64,000 bases of DNA from Terriglobus roseus (GTDB taxonomy: Bacteria > Acidobacteriota > Terriglobia > Terriglobales > Acidobacteriaceae): assembly GCF_900105625.1 (NCBI RefSeq), contig NZ_FNSD01000001.1:2914001-2978000 (forward strand). The letters run 5' to 3'. Position numbers and translations under genes: made by a program. The notes beneath the pieces were generated by a model. That model saw nothing but the letters and a program-made list of their open reading frames with translations. It made no database searches and was not told the DNA's origin. This document shows positions 57,594-64,000 of the stretch, one piece after another; position 1 is the stretch's first letter, and every line of letters starts with the position of its first letter.

Positions 57594-58364
57594 CTATCCG
57601 TTCGGGCGGGCGGCGATCATGCGCTGGTTAAAGGTATTGAAGAAGTTTTCGAAGTCACCGCTCTCCGGTGCGGTGCGCAGCGGCTTCACGCGGTCGATGA
57701 CGACTTCTTTCACCTCTGGCTGATCGCGCAACACGGCGAAGGTTTCGCGCAGGTAGTCGGCCAGCGGCATCGCCATGGGGTCGTTCTTCTGACGGTCGCC
57801 CATCAGCTCTGTCTGCACGTATGGGGGGATGATCTCAATCACTTGTACGCCCGTGCCCTGCAGCTGGAAGCGCAGCGAAAGAGTATAAGAGTGGATCGCA
57901 GCCTTGGTCGCACAGTACGTCGGTGTCATGGAGAGCGGAACATACGCTAGGCCCGAGGTCACCGTCATCACAGTGGCTGAGGTTTGCTGCAACAGGTGTG
58001 GCAGCAACGCCGAGTTGAGACGGATTGGACCAAGCAGGTTCGTAGCGATCGTCGCCTCGGCGTCTTCGGTCTCGCCCTTTTTCAGATCTTCGTTCTTCAT
58101 GATGCCGGCGTTGTGCAGCACGGTGTTCAGCTTCGGATACTTCGCGATCAGGTCAGCAGCAAAGGTCTTGATGGCTTCCGCGCTGTTGATGTCCAGCACT
58201 TCCGCGCTCATGCCGGGATTGGCTGCGACGACCTCGTCCAGAACTTCCTTACGGCGACCCGCAATGATGACGTGATTGCCTTCTTTGTGAAAGGCCTCTG
58301 CCAGACCGCGTCCGATGCCGCTACCGCCGCCCGTGATGAGAATGGTGTTGTCTTTGATCTGCAT
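57594..58364 (-). CDS. SDR family oxidoreductase (DltE-like)
   Basis: 256 residues. NADP loop TGGGSGIGRGLAEAF, HNAGIM, active-site SGLAYVP and TYCATKAAIHSY (YxxxK as YCATK), and the long ELMGDRQKNDPMAMPLADYL segment of the DltE/oxidoreductase group. Divergent from an HxlR-type regulator 113 bp away, which probably controls it. Confidence 0.91.
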   Translation of the reverse strand: MQIKDNTILITGGGSGIGRGLAEAFHKEGNHVIIAGRRKEVLDEVVAANPGMSAEVLDINSAEAIKTFAADLIAKYPKLNTVLHNAGIMKNEDLKKGETEDAEATIATNLLGPIRLNSALLPHLLQQTSATVMTVTSGLAYVPLSMTPTYCATKAAIHSYTLSLRFQLQGTGVQVIEIIPPYVQTELMGDRQKNDPMAMPLADYLRETFAVLRDQPEVKEVVIDRVKPLRTAPESGDFENFFNTFNQRMIAARPNG

Positions 58365-58477
58365 GTGCTTTCACCTCGTTGTCGAGCATAGGATGCGCTC
58401 GTGAATCGCGGAAGTACGCACCTTTTCGCGCCATGGTTACCACCCGGAGAGTATCGGCGTGGGCATAGACTGTGCGC

Positions 58478-58921
58478 ATGAAGCCTGCAACGAAGATGGA
58501 TCAACCGAAGGCCGTCGTTCCGCCCGACGGAGGTGAGGGTAACGCCTCGCTCGACGCCCTGGTGAGCGAGATCATCGGCCGCGTCGCGGACAAGTGGACC
58601 ATGCTGGCGCTGGAGGCTCTCCAGGAGCACGGACGCCTTCGCTTCACAGAGCTCGCGGCAGAATTAAAGGGCGTCAGCCAGAAGATGTTGACCAAGACGC
58701 TGCGACAGATGGAGAGTGACGGGCTGCTGCTGCGCACGGTCTTCCCGGTGATACCGCCGCGTGTCGAGTACGAACTGACGCAGCTGGGTACAGGCCTGAG
58801 CGCGGCCTTCTGTGGTGTCTGGATCTGGGCAGAGAAGAATCGCGATGAGATCGAGGCCGCCCGCAAGCGCTTCGCGCAACGCATCGAACACACGCAGCCC
58901 TGGCAGACGCCACGCAGCTAG
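58478..58921 (+). CDS. HxlR-family transcriptional regulator
   Basis: 147 residues from ATG 58478; GTG 58472 would add two. Winged helix: IIGRVADKWTMLALEAL, LRFTELAAELKGVSQKMLTK, TLRQMESDGLLLRTVFPVIP and PPRVEYELTQLG. These regulators sense redox or aldehyde stress and often sit divergent from an oxidoreductase, as here. Its stop abuts the hscB stop. Confidence 0.9.
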   Translation: MKPATKMDQPKAVVPPDGGEGNASLDALVSEIIGRVADKWTMLALEALQEHGRLRFTELAAELKGVSQKMLTKTLRQMESDGLLLRTVFPVIPPRVEYELTQLGTGLSAAFCGVWIWAEKNRDEIEAARKRFAQRIEHTQPWQTPRS

Positions 58922-59530
58922 CTAGTCCAGCGCGGCGTTCACGTCACGGACCAGGTTCCGCAGATAGCTTCGGCGGTTCAGCAGCGCCACCATCTCGTCC
59001 TTTGCGGCATCCTTCGCGCCATCGTCGCCGCTGTCCACAGCCGCGTCCCAACTGGTCCACAGCGCTTCAAGCTCTTTACCTGCGGCATCCAGCATGCCGG
59101 TGAAGTTGGTCTTCGCGGCCTCGAGATCCTTACGAAGCTGCGGGTCATCATCGCCCATCTTCTTTGCCATCTTCATCTCTTCCAGCGCCATGTTCAGCTC
59201 GAAAGCCTCTTCCAGAAGATCGGGCGGAACGATCTGCTTCTTCTGCGTCCCGGAGGCACGGGCCGACTCGGTCGCCTTGACGGACTGCTCCTCCAGTTCC
59301 ACGCCCTCAAGCTCCAGCAGATACTCCGTGCGGCGAATGGGATCACGCAGCGCGCGGTAAGCATCGTTCAGCAGGGACGACTTCTCCGTCGCTTCAGCCT
59401 GCTCTGCTGCTGGCTTCGAAGCGAAGCGGTCGGGATGAAACTCGCGTGAGAGCTTGTAAAAGCTCTTCTCAAGGGCGGCGGTGTCGAGCGCGAGTTTGTG
59501 AGGAAGACTGAAGACTTCGAAGTACGTCAT
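58922..59530 (-). CDS. hscB: J-domain co-chaperone HscB
   Basis: 202 residues. Short J domain with the HPD loop in KLSREFHPDRFASKP, then NDAYRALRDPIRRTEYLLEL, the HscB-specific extension, and a helical C-terminal domain (LLEEAFELNMALEEM ... LVRDVNAALD) that binds IscU. It delivers IscU to HscA and stimulates its ATPase. Its ATG overlaps the upstream acetyltransferase stop by four bases, so the two are translated together. Confidence 0.93.
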   Translation of the reverse strand: MTYFEVFSLPHKLALDTAALEKSFYKLSREFHPDRFASKPAAEQAEATEKSSLLNDAYRALRDPIRRTEYLLELEGVELEEQSVKATESARASGTQKKQIVPPDLLEEAFELNMALEEMKMAKKMGDDDPQLRKDLEAAKTNFTGMLDAAGKELEALWTSWDAAVDSGDDGAKDAAKDEMVALLNRRSYLRNLVRDVNAALD

Positions 59531-60009
59531 GGTTGTTCCGATGGTACTTTCTGCGCTTTGGATTCATGCGCGGTCGATAGCCGGTAGCGGCATTTGCAGG
59601 GGCGGCCCTCAGGAAAAATCGCCTGATGGTAAAGAATTTGAATCGTCTCAACGTAGACCGCCCCGGCAAGCTCACAGGTGCGGCGAGATGCCGTATTCTC
59701 CGGGTCTGTAGTGATCCATAGGGGATCGATCCCGAAGCCGCGTGCCCCAGGAATCAGCAGGCGAACCGCGCGCGCAGCATAGTGCTCACCGCGAAACTGC
59801 GGGTACACCGTGTAGCCGATATGCCCCCCATAGAGCAGGATCTGCTGCGTGGAATGTAGTCGCAGATTGATGTCGCCTACCGCAACACCATGGGCGTCCT
59901 TCATGAGATAGAAGCGCGTGGGTACGCAGAGTCCCTTATGGCTGGCGGTTTCGAGGTACTCCAGTCGCAGGCCTCCCTCATCTTGAAGAGGCGGCAGAAG
60001 AATATTCAA
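59527..60009 (-). CDS. GNAT family acetyltransferase
   Basis: 160 residues. RimJ-like pattern: GDINLRLHST, GGHIGYTVYPQFRGEHYAARA with the acetyl-CoA loop, then PLWITTDPENTASRRTCELAG. The C-terminus is Cys- and Arg-containing (GRPCKCRYRLS). Substrate unknown. Translationally coupled to hscB. Confidence 0.85.
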   Translation of the reverse strand: MNILLPPLQDEGGLRLEYLETASHKGLCVPTRFYLMKDAHGVAVGDINLRLHSTQQILLYGGHIGYTVYPQFRGEHYAARAVRLLIPGARGFGIDPLWITTDPENTASRRTCELAGAVYVETIQILYHQAIFPEGRPCKCRYRLSTAHESKAQKVPSEQP

Positions 60010-60095
60010 ATCTTTTGCGGTGGACTCGTCGATGAACAGACCGCATCTCCGGGGCTTGCTATCATTGCGGCCAAATCAAGCAAGGAGTGCTCCCT

Positions 60096-60368
60096 ATGCC
60101 TAAATTTGTCATAGAACGTAACGTTCCCGGCCTGGGTGATCTGTCTGCGGATCAGCTGAAGGCGATGTCGCAAACTTCGTGTGGCGTGCTGCAGAGTATG
60201 GGGCCGAAGATTCAATGGCTGGAGTCGTTCGTTACCCCAAACAAGATGTATTGCGTCTACATCGCGCCCGATGCGGAAACTATCCGTCAGCATGCGCGCG
60301 TGGGTGGATTCCCTGCAGAGTCCGTAGAGCCGGTCCTGCAGATGATTGGACCAACCACAGCAGAGTAG
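60096..60368 (+). CDS. DUF4242 (SCO4226-type nickel-binding fold) protein
   Basis: 90 residues from ATG 60096 with AAGGAG upstream. KFVIERNVPGLGDLSADQL, MSQTSCGVLQSMGPKIQWLE, NKMYCVYIAPDAETIRQHA and GGFPAESV match the small ferredoxin-like DUF4242 fold, one member of which binds nickel. Role here unknown. Converges on the iscA-like gene. Confidence 0.85.
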   Translation: MPKFVIERNVPGLGDLSADQLKAMSQTSCGVLQSMGPKIQWLESFVTPNKMYCVYIAPDAETIRQHARVGGFPAESVEPVLQMIGPTTAE

Positions 60369-60382
60369 CGGACGTTCCCGCG

Positions 60383-60856
60383 TTACGCCGTAAAGGATGA
60401 ACCGCAGCCGCAGCTCTTGGTGCTGTGCGGATTGATGAAGTTGAAGCCCTGGCGCATCAGCGTCTCTTCAAAGTCGAGGGTCATGCCGCTGAGGTACAGG
60501 AAGCTTTTTGGGTCAACGAAGATCTGTACCTTGTCGCCATCCTGGCTGTAGACATAAACGCGGTCCCGCTCGCGCGGCTGCGAATCGAAGCGGATGTTGT
60601 AGCTCAGGCCGCTGCAGCCGCCGCCGGTGATACCGACGCGCAGGCCACCCTGCTCGCCGTTGACGTTCTCTTTCGCCATGGCAGCGCGGATGCGCTTCAA
60701 CGCCTTTTCGGTCACCTGAATGTTCTGCGCCTTCGCATTGTCTGCGGGTGCGGAAACTGGAGGAGCGATGGGGCTGGAATATACAGGGGCGCCGGCCTGC
60801 GGTGCAGGCGCGCTCATCTCGTTGCTGGTGGTGGTGCTGATGCCGACTACGGACAT
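60383..60856 (-). CDS. iscA: A-type Fe-S carrier (IscA/ErpA/HesB family) with long N-terminal extension
   Basis: 157 residues. The carrier domain runs from about residue 46 to the end, with the three cluster Cys: Cys81 (GGGCSGLSY), Cys149 and Cys151 (SCGCGSSF). The first 45 residues are Ala/Pro/Ser-rich and not part of the family. An AAAGGA site seven bases from ATG 60856 supports the long start. It could equally be named erpA; the isc position suggests iscA. Confidence 0.88.
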   Translation of the reverse strand: MSVVGISTTTSNEMSAPAPQAGAPVYSSPIAPPVSAPADNAKAQNIQVTEKALKRIRAAMAKENVNGEQGGLRVGITGGGCSGLSYNIRFDSQPRERDRVYVYSQDGDKVQIFVDPKSFLYLSGMTLDFEETLMRQGFNFINPHSTKSCGCGSSFTA

Positions 60857-60870
60857 GACTGTTCCTTTAC

Positions 60871-61467
60871 TTAGTGCAGGCTACGCTGTTTGGCGTCGTA
60901 GATCTTCATCTGTCGAGAGACGAATTCATCTGCCTTTTTGAGCGCGAGCTGTGTGTTGCTGTCCAACTGGTCCCATGTGCGGAAGAAAGGATCATCCCGC
61001 AACGTGGACGGCTGAACATTACCGCTTTGATCGACCATCACTGCCGCCTGCAAGGTGACCGACTTCGATTGCGGGTCGATAAGAGCACGGCGCGCCCGAT
61101 AGCCTGTGTCGAGGCAGGCATCCAGGTGTGCGGCATCGCCCAATCCCCAGGCTACCTGGTTCGCTCGGCAGGCAGCCGGTGTGCGGTAGAAGGTGAACAG
61201 AGAAAGCACATAGGTGCCCCTGTTTACGTAACTCCCGTAGTTACTTTGCAGCCACTGCGGCGTTGAGATATCCGGCATGTAGATGGATACATCGTGATCT
61301 TCCGCCAGCAGCAGCGGCGCAGTCCACTGGTCTGTCTCATCCAATACCTGGGCCGGCGCTCCCAAGGCGCCACGCTGGACAATCTGCTGCGCGGTCAAGG
61401 GGGCGGAGCTCACCGAAAGGAGGGCGGCGAGTGCAATGCATTGCGTGGCTGAGCGGAGATCTCTCAT
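60871..61467 (-). CDS. exported hypothetical protein within the isc locus
   Basis: 198 residues from ATG 61467, with a signal peptide (CIALAALLSVSSAPLTAQQ). The mature part has two Cys pairs' worth of positions (PAACRANQ, DACLDTGY) and a charged C-terminus (SRQMKIYDAKQRSLH). Family not recognised. It lies 14 bp from iscA on the same strand; whether it takes part in Fe-S biogenesis is unknown. Confidence 0.65.
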   Translation of the reverse strand: MRDLRSATQCIALAALLSVSSAPLTAQQIVQRGALGAPAQVLDETDQWTAPLLLAEDHDVSIYMPDISTPQWLQSNYGSYVNRGTYVLSLFTFYRTPAACRANQVAWGLGDAAHLDACLDTGYRARRALIDPQSKSVTLQAAVMVDQSGNVQPSTLRDDPFFRTWDQLDSNTQLALKKADEFVSRQMKIYDAKQRSLH

Positions 61468-61499
61468 ACGAGCTTCAGAAAGCGGGTGAAACAAACGGC

Positions 61500-61548
61500 A
61501 ACGCGCAGAGGGCTTCGCCAAGTATCGGCGGCACCACCTCTGCGCGTT
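61500..61548 (-). terminator. stem-loop after iscU
   Basis: Perfect 12-bp inverted repeat (61500-61511 with 61537-61548) with a 25-base loop, followed on the minus strand by TGCCGTTTGTTTC. It lies 15 bases after the iscU stop and may end or attenuate the iscRSU transcript. Confidence 0.65.
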
Positions 61549-61563
61549 GCAGGTACAGTGAGC

Positions 61564-61986
61564 TTACGCGGATGCGCCGACGAGCGCAGACTCCGTCTCG
61601 GCGACATTGTTCTTCTTCTTCCAGTCGCCGATCGCAGCGCGGATGGCGTCTTCCGCCAGAACCGAGCAGTGGATCTTGACGGGGGGAAGAGCGAGTTCCT
61701 TCACGATCTCGGTGTTCGAGATTGCGAGAGCCTCGGCGACCGTCTTGCCCTTCACCCACTCGGTCGCGAGCGACGAGGAAGCGATGGCAGAGCCGCAGCC
61801 GAAGGTCTTAAACTTCGCGTCTTCGATAACCTGGGTATCCGGGTTCACCTTGATTTGAAGGCGCATGACGTCGCCGCACTCAGGAGCGCCGACGAGGCCG
61901 GTGCCAACTTCGGACGAGCTCTTGTCGAGCGTGCCGACGTTGCGGGGATTTTCGTAGTGATCAACAACCTTATCGCTATATGCCAT
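61564..61986 (-). CDS. iscU: Fe-S cluster scaffold IscU
   Basis: 140 residues. Clusters are built on Cys37 (APECGDVM), Cys64 (FGCGSAI) and Cys107 (KIHCSVL); Asp39 is present. The HscA recognition motif LPPVK is at residues 100-104. Start MAYSDKVVDHYENPRNVG is canonical. Confidence 0.97.
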   Translation of the reverse strand: MAYSDKVVDHYENPRNVGTLDKSSSEVGTGLVGAPECGDVMRLQIKVNPDTQVIEDAKFKTFGCGSAIASSSLATEWVKGKTVAEALAISNTEIVKELALPPVKIHCSVLAEDAIRAAIGDWKKKNNVAETESALVGASA

Positions 61987-62060
61987 GTTCGTCTCCTGTT
62001 GAGCGAATGCGTTAATTAGATGCTTGCCGGTCAGATTTCAGTGCAAATCCCTGCCGGATG

Positions 62061-62258
62061 CTAACCCTTGATGATTGCCCGGTTCCATCGAACCAGGGCG
62101 AAAAGCCAAACCAGTGTCGCAAACGCGACGGAATAATTGAACGTCTTCAAAGCCTCACGCCAGGTCAGAGGCGTGCTGAAGAAGTAGCCGGCGGCCATGC
62201 TGGAGATCCAGGTGAACAACATCGTGGATAGCCATGTCTTGCCCGTCGGCTCCTTCAT
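62061..62258 (-). CDS. small two-helix membrane protein between iscS and iscU
   Basis: 65 residues with GGAG five bases before the ATG. Two hydrophobic helices (LFTWISSMAAGYFF and YSVAFATLVWLFALV). Not recognised. It starts only ten bases after iscS, so it is probably cotranscribed with iscS and iscU. Confidence 0.7.
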   Translation of the reverse strand: MKEPTGKTWLSTMLFTWISSMAAGYFFSTPLTWREALKTFNYSVAFATLVWLFALVRWNRAIIKG

Positions 62259-62267
62259 CGGGACTCC

Positions 62268-63536
62268 TTAGTGAGCGGTCCACTCGATCTTGGTCAGGTC
62301 GATGCCTTCCTTCACCATCTCGTACAGCGGCGACAATTCGCGCAGCTTCAGGACGGTGTCGATCAGCTTGTCTGCGACGTAATCCACTTCTTCCTTGGTG
62401 TTGAAGCGGCCAAGGCCGAAGCGGATGGAAGAGTGAGCGACGTCATCGCCCAGACCAAGCGCCTTGAGAACATAGGACGGCTCCAGCGTGGCCGAGGTGC
62501 AGGCCGAACCCGAGGAGACGGCGATGTCGTTGATGCCCATCAGGAGCGACTCGCCCTCGACGTAGACGAAGCTCATGTTCAGGTTGCCGGGCAGGTGATG
62601 GTCCATGTTGCCGTTTACTGCGGTGTAATCAATCTTCTCTTCCAGGCGCTTGCGCAGATAGTCGCGCAGGCCCGTAAGACGAGCAGTCTCAGCAACCATC
62701 TCCTCGCCGGCCAGTTCGCAGGCCTTGCCCAAGCCGACGATGCCGGGGACGTTGAGCGTGCCCGAACGCATACCGCGTTCGTGGCCGCCACCGTCGATCT
62801 GTGCGTTCAGCTGTACGCGCGGGCTGCGGCGGCGAACATACAGCGCGCCCACACCCTTCGGTCCGTAGATTTTGTGGCCGGAAAGCGACAGCAGGTCGAT
62901 GTTGTCTGTCTGCACGTTGACCGGGATCTTGCCCACAGCCTGTACCGCGTCCGTGTGGAAGAGCACACCCTTTGCGTGGCAGAGCTTGCCGATCTCGGCG
63001 ATGGGGTTGATCACGCCGATCTCGTTGTTCGCGTACATGATCGTGACCAGGATCGTCTCCGGCGTCATGGCTGCTTCGATGTCAGCGACCGAGACCAGGC
63101 CGTCAGGCTGCACGGGCAGGTAGGTGACCTTGAAGCCGTTCTTTTCCAGGCGCTTGCAGGTATCCAGCACAGCCTTGTGCTCGGTCACCTGGGTGATAAT
63201 GTGGTTGCCCTTTTCGCGGTACATCTCCGCGACACCCTTGATGGCAAGGTTGTTGCCCTCGGTGGCGCCGCTGGTGAAGATGATCTCCTTCGGCGTAGCG
63301 CCGATGAGCTTCGCAATCTGCTCACGCGCCAGGTCCACACCCTGCTCGGCTTCCCAGCCAAACTGGTGATTGCGGCTGGCGGCGTTGCCGTAGATCTTGG
63401 TCATATACGGCAGCATGGCCTCAAGCACACGCGGGTCAAGCGCCGTAGTTGCGTGGTTGTCCATGTAGATGGGCAACTGAACGCCCTTATGTACGGGCGT
63501 GGACTCCAACAGTTCGATTTCGGTGGCGAGACTCAT
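62268..63536 (-). CDS. iscS: cysteine desulfurase IscS
   Basis: 422 residues, group I. It removes sulfur from cysteine for cluster assembly and tRNA thiolation. The PLP Lys222 is in [13 protein letters not shown], the catalytic Cys346 in [13 protein letters not shown]. Opening after a 20-residue leader: [16 protein letters not shown], then [16 protein letters not shown] lies ahead of the ATG. The E. coli protein is 404 residues; the extra residues are at the N-terminus. Confidence 0.97.
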   Translation of the reverse strand: MSLATEIELLESTPVHKGVQLPIYMDNHATTALDPRVLEAMLPYMTKIYGNAASRNHQFGWEAEQGVDLAREQIAKLIGATPKEIIFTSGATEGNNLAIKGVAEMYREKGNHIITQVTEHKAVLDTCKRLEKNGFKVTYLPVQPDGLVSVADIEAAMTPETILVTIMYANNEIGVINPIAEIGKLCHAKGVLFHTDAVQAVGKIPVNVQTDNIDLLSLSGHKIYGPKGVGALYVRRRSPRVQLNAQIDGGGHERGMRSGTLNVPGIVGLGKACELAGEEMVAETARLTGLRDYLRKRLEEKIDYTAVNGNMDHHLPGNLNMSFVYVEGESLLMGINDIAVSSGSACTSATLEPSYVLKALGLGDDVAHSSIRFGLGRFNTKEEVDYVADKLIDTVLKLRELSPLYEMVKEGIDLTKIEWTAH

Positions 63537-63629
63537 GCTTCATTTCTCCTGATCCATTACAGGCCAGCGGCCCGGTTGAGCAAAGGTACTGCGTATGTCT
63601 GTCTGCTTTTTGCGGAGCGCAGACTTGTC

Positions 63630-63677
63630 TAAAGAGCAATCTCTCGTCAGAGAGCGAATCTCTCGCTAAAGAGCAAT
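63630..63677. repeat. short direct and inverted repeats between iscR and iscS
   Basis: TAAAGAGCAAT occurs at 63630-63640 and again at 63667-63677; AATCTCTCG occurs at 63638-63646 and 63657-63665; CTCTCG-TC-AGAGAG also forms a small hairpin. The block covers the last codons of iscR and the leader of iscS. It could be an IscR operator or a tandem duplication. Confidence 0.45.
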
Positions 63678-64000
63678 GGAAACCAGGCCACCGCCAAGTG
63701 TCGCGGAAGGCTCTGCATCCGGAACTTCCGCCAGATCGGCGATGATGATGCCGGTCAGCAGATCCTTAATGCTGTCATTTACCTTGCGCAACGGCTCTTT
63801 GATGGTGCAGTGCCCGGCCAGGTCGCAGGTTCCGTGAATCGTGATGCAGCTGGTGATGAACAAGGGACCGTCGATGGCCCGGATCACCTCAAAAGCGTTG
63901 ATCTCGGTGGCAGGCCGCGCCAGCGCATACCCACCATTGGTTCCGGCGTGCGATTCGAGGATTCCCTGCCGGGCGAGAGTCTGCAGAATCTTCGCAAGCA
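63666..64000 (-). CDS. iscR: Rrf2-family Fe-S regulator IscR, N-terminus outside the window
   Basis: The C-terminal 110 residues are present: helix LAKILQTLARQGILES, wing AGTNGGYALARPATEI, dimer helix FEVIRAIDGPLF and the cluster-binding loop CITIHGTCDLAGHC (three Cys spaced x6 and x5). This is an IscR-type repressor that senses cluster status and controls the isc genes. Its position directly before iscS supports the name over SufR or NsrR. Confidence 0.88.
   Translation of the reverse strand, partial: LAKILQTLARQGILESHAGTNGGYALARPATEINAFEVIRAIDGPLFITSCITIHGTCDLAGHCTIKEPLRKVNDSIKDLLTGIIIADLAEVPDAEPSATLGGGLVSIAL

Noticed and set aside
62271-63632. 453-codon frame antisense to iscS
   Set aside because: Shadow of iscS in the complementary frame; no domain features and no ribosome-binding site.

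Overview
The window looks like chromosomal DNA from an acidobacterium, most likely the Terriglobus/Granulicella/Edaphobacter group. The reasons are its high GC content, a VWFA-related protein of the acidobacterial type, very large exported proteins built from choice-of-anchor D repeats, M13 metallopeptidase and small zinc-ribbon genes, and palindromic intergenic repeats beginning TGTCATCCTGAGCG. This is inference from family recognition; no 16S rRNA or tRNA gene was seen.

Layout. 1-5076 (minus) is a D-glucarate catabolic operon: transporter, glucarate dehydratase, 5-dehydro-4-deoxyglucarate dehydratase and a 2-oxoglutarate semialdehyde dehydrogenase cut by the window edge. Together they take glucarate to 2-oxoglutarate. 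5194-9394 holds a diguanylate cyclase, a 2OG-Fe(II) oxygenase, a Tat-exported sugar isomerase-like protein and membrane proteins. 9566-18730 has rpoD, an M13 peptidase, glutaminyl cyclotransferase, gluconokinase, a BaiN/YhiN flavoprotein and small genes. 18732-24853 is a giant exported repeat protein broken by a one-base frameshift. 25087-34596 has a nucleotide-sugar dehydrogenase, a DHA2 efflux pump, a deoxyribonucleotidase, a VTT-domain protein, a TonB/TolA-like protein, miaA and an aldo/keto reductase. 34805-40883 has hslVU, a VWFA-related secreted protein and transaldolase. 41006-48732 has an FN3 lipoprotein, an XRE-cupin regulator, a ygiB/ygiC-like pair and a second giant exported protein with NHL repeats.

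48816 to the right edge carries dinG followed by a stretched iron-sulfur cluster (ISC) locus. Read on the minus strand the order is iscR, iscS, iscU, iscA-like, hscB, hscA, fdx, iscX. This is the canonical enterobacterial gene order, but here it is spread over about 13 kb and interleaved with some ten unrelated genes on both strands.

The most notable observations are the expanded but colinear isc locus; a C-terminal module shared by the two giant exported proteins that resembles an internal lipoprotein signal peptide; the single-base frameshift in one of them; an unusually long HslV propeptide; and two families of dispersed intergenic repeats. No CRISPR array, prophage, insertion sequence or recognisable defence system is present.
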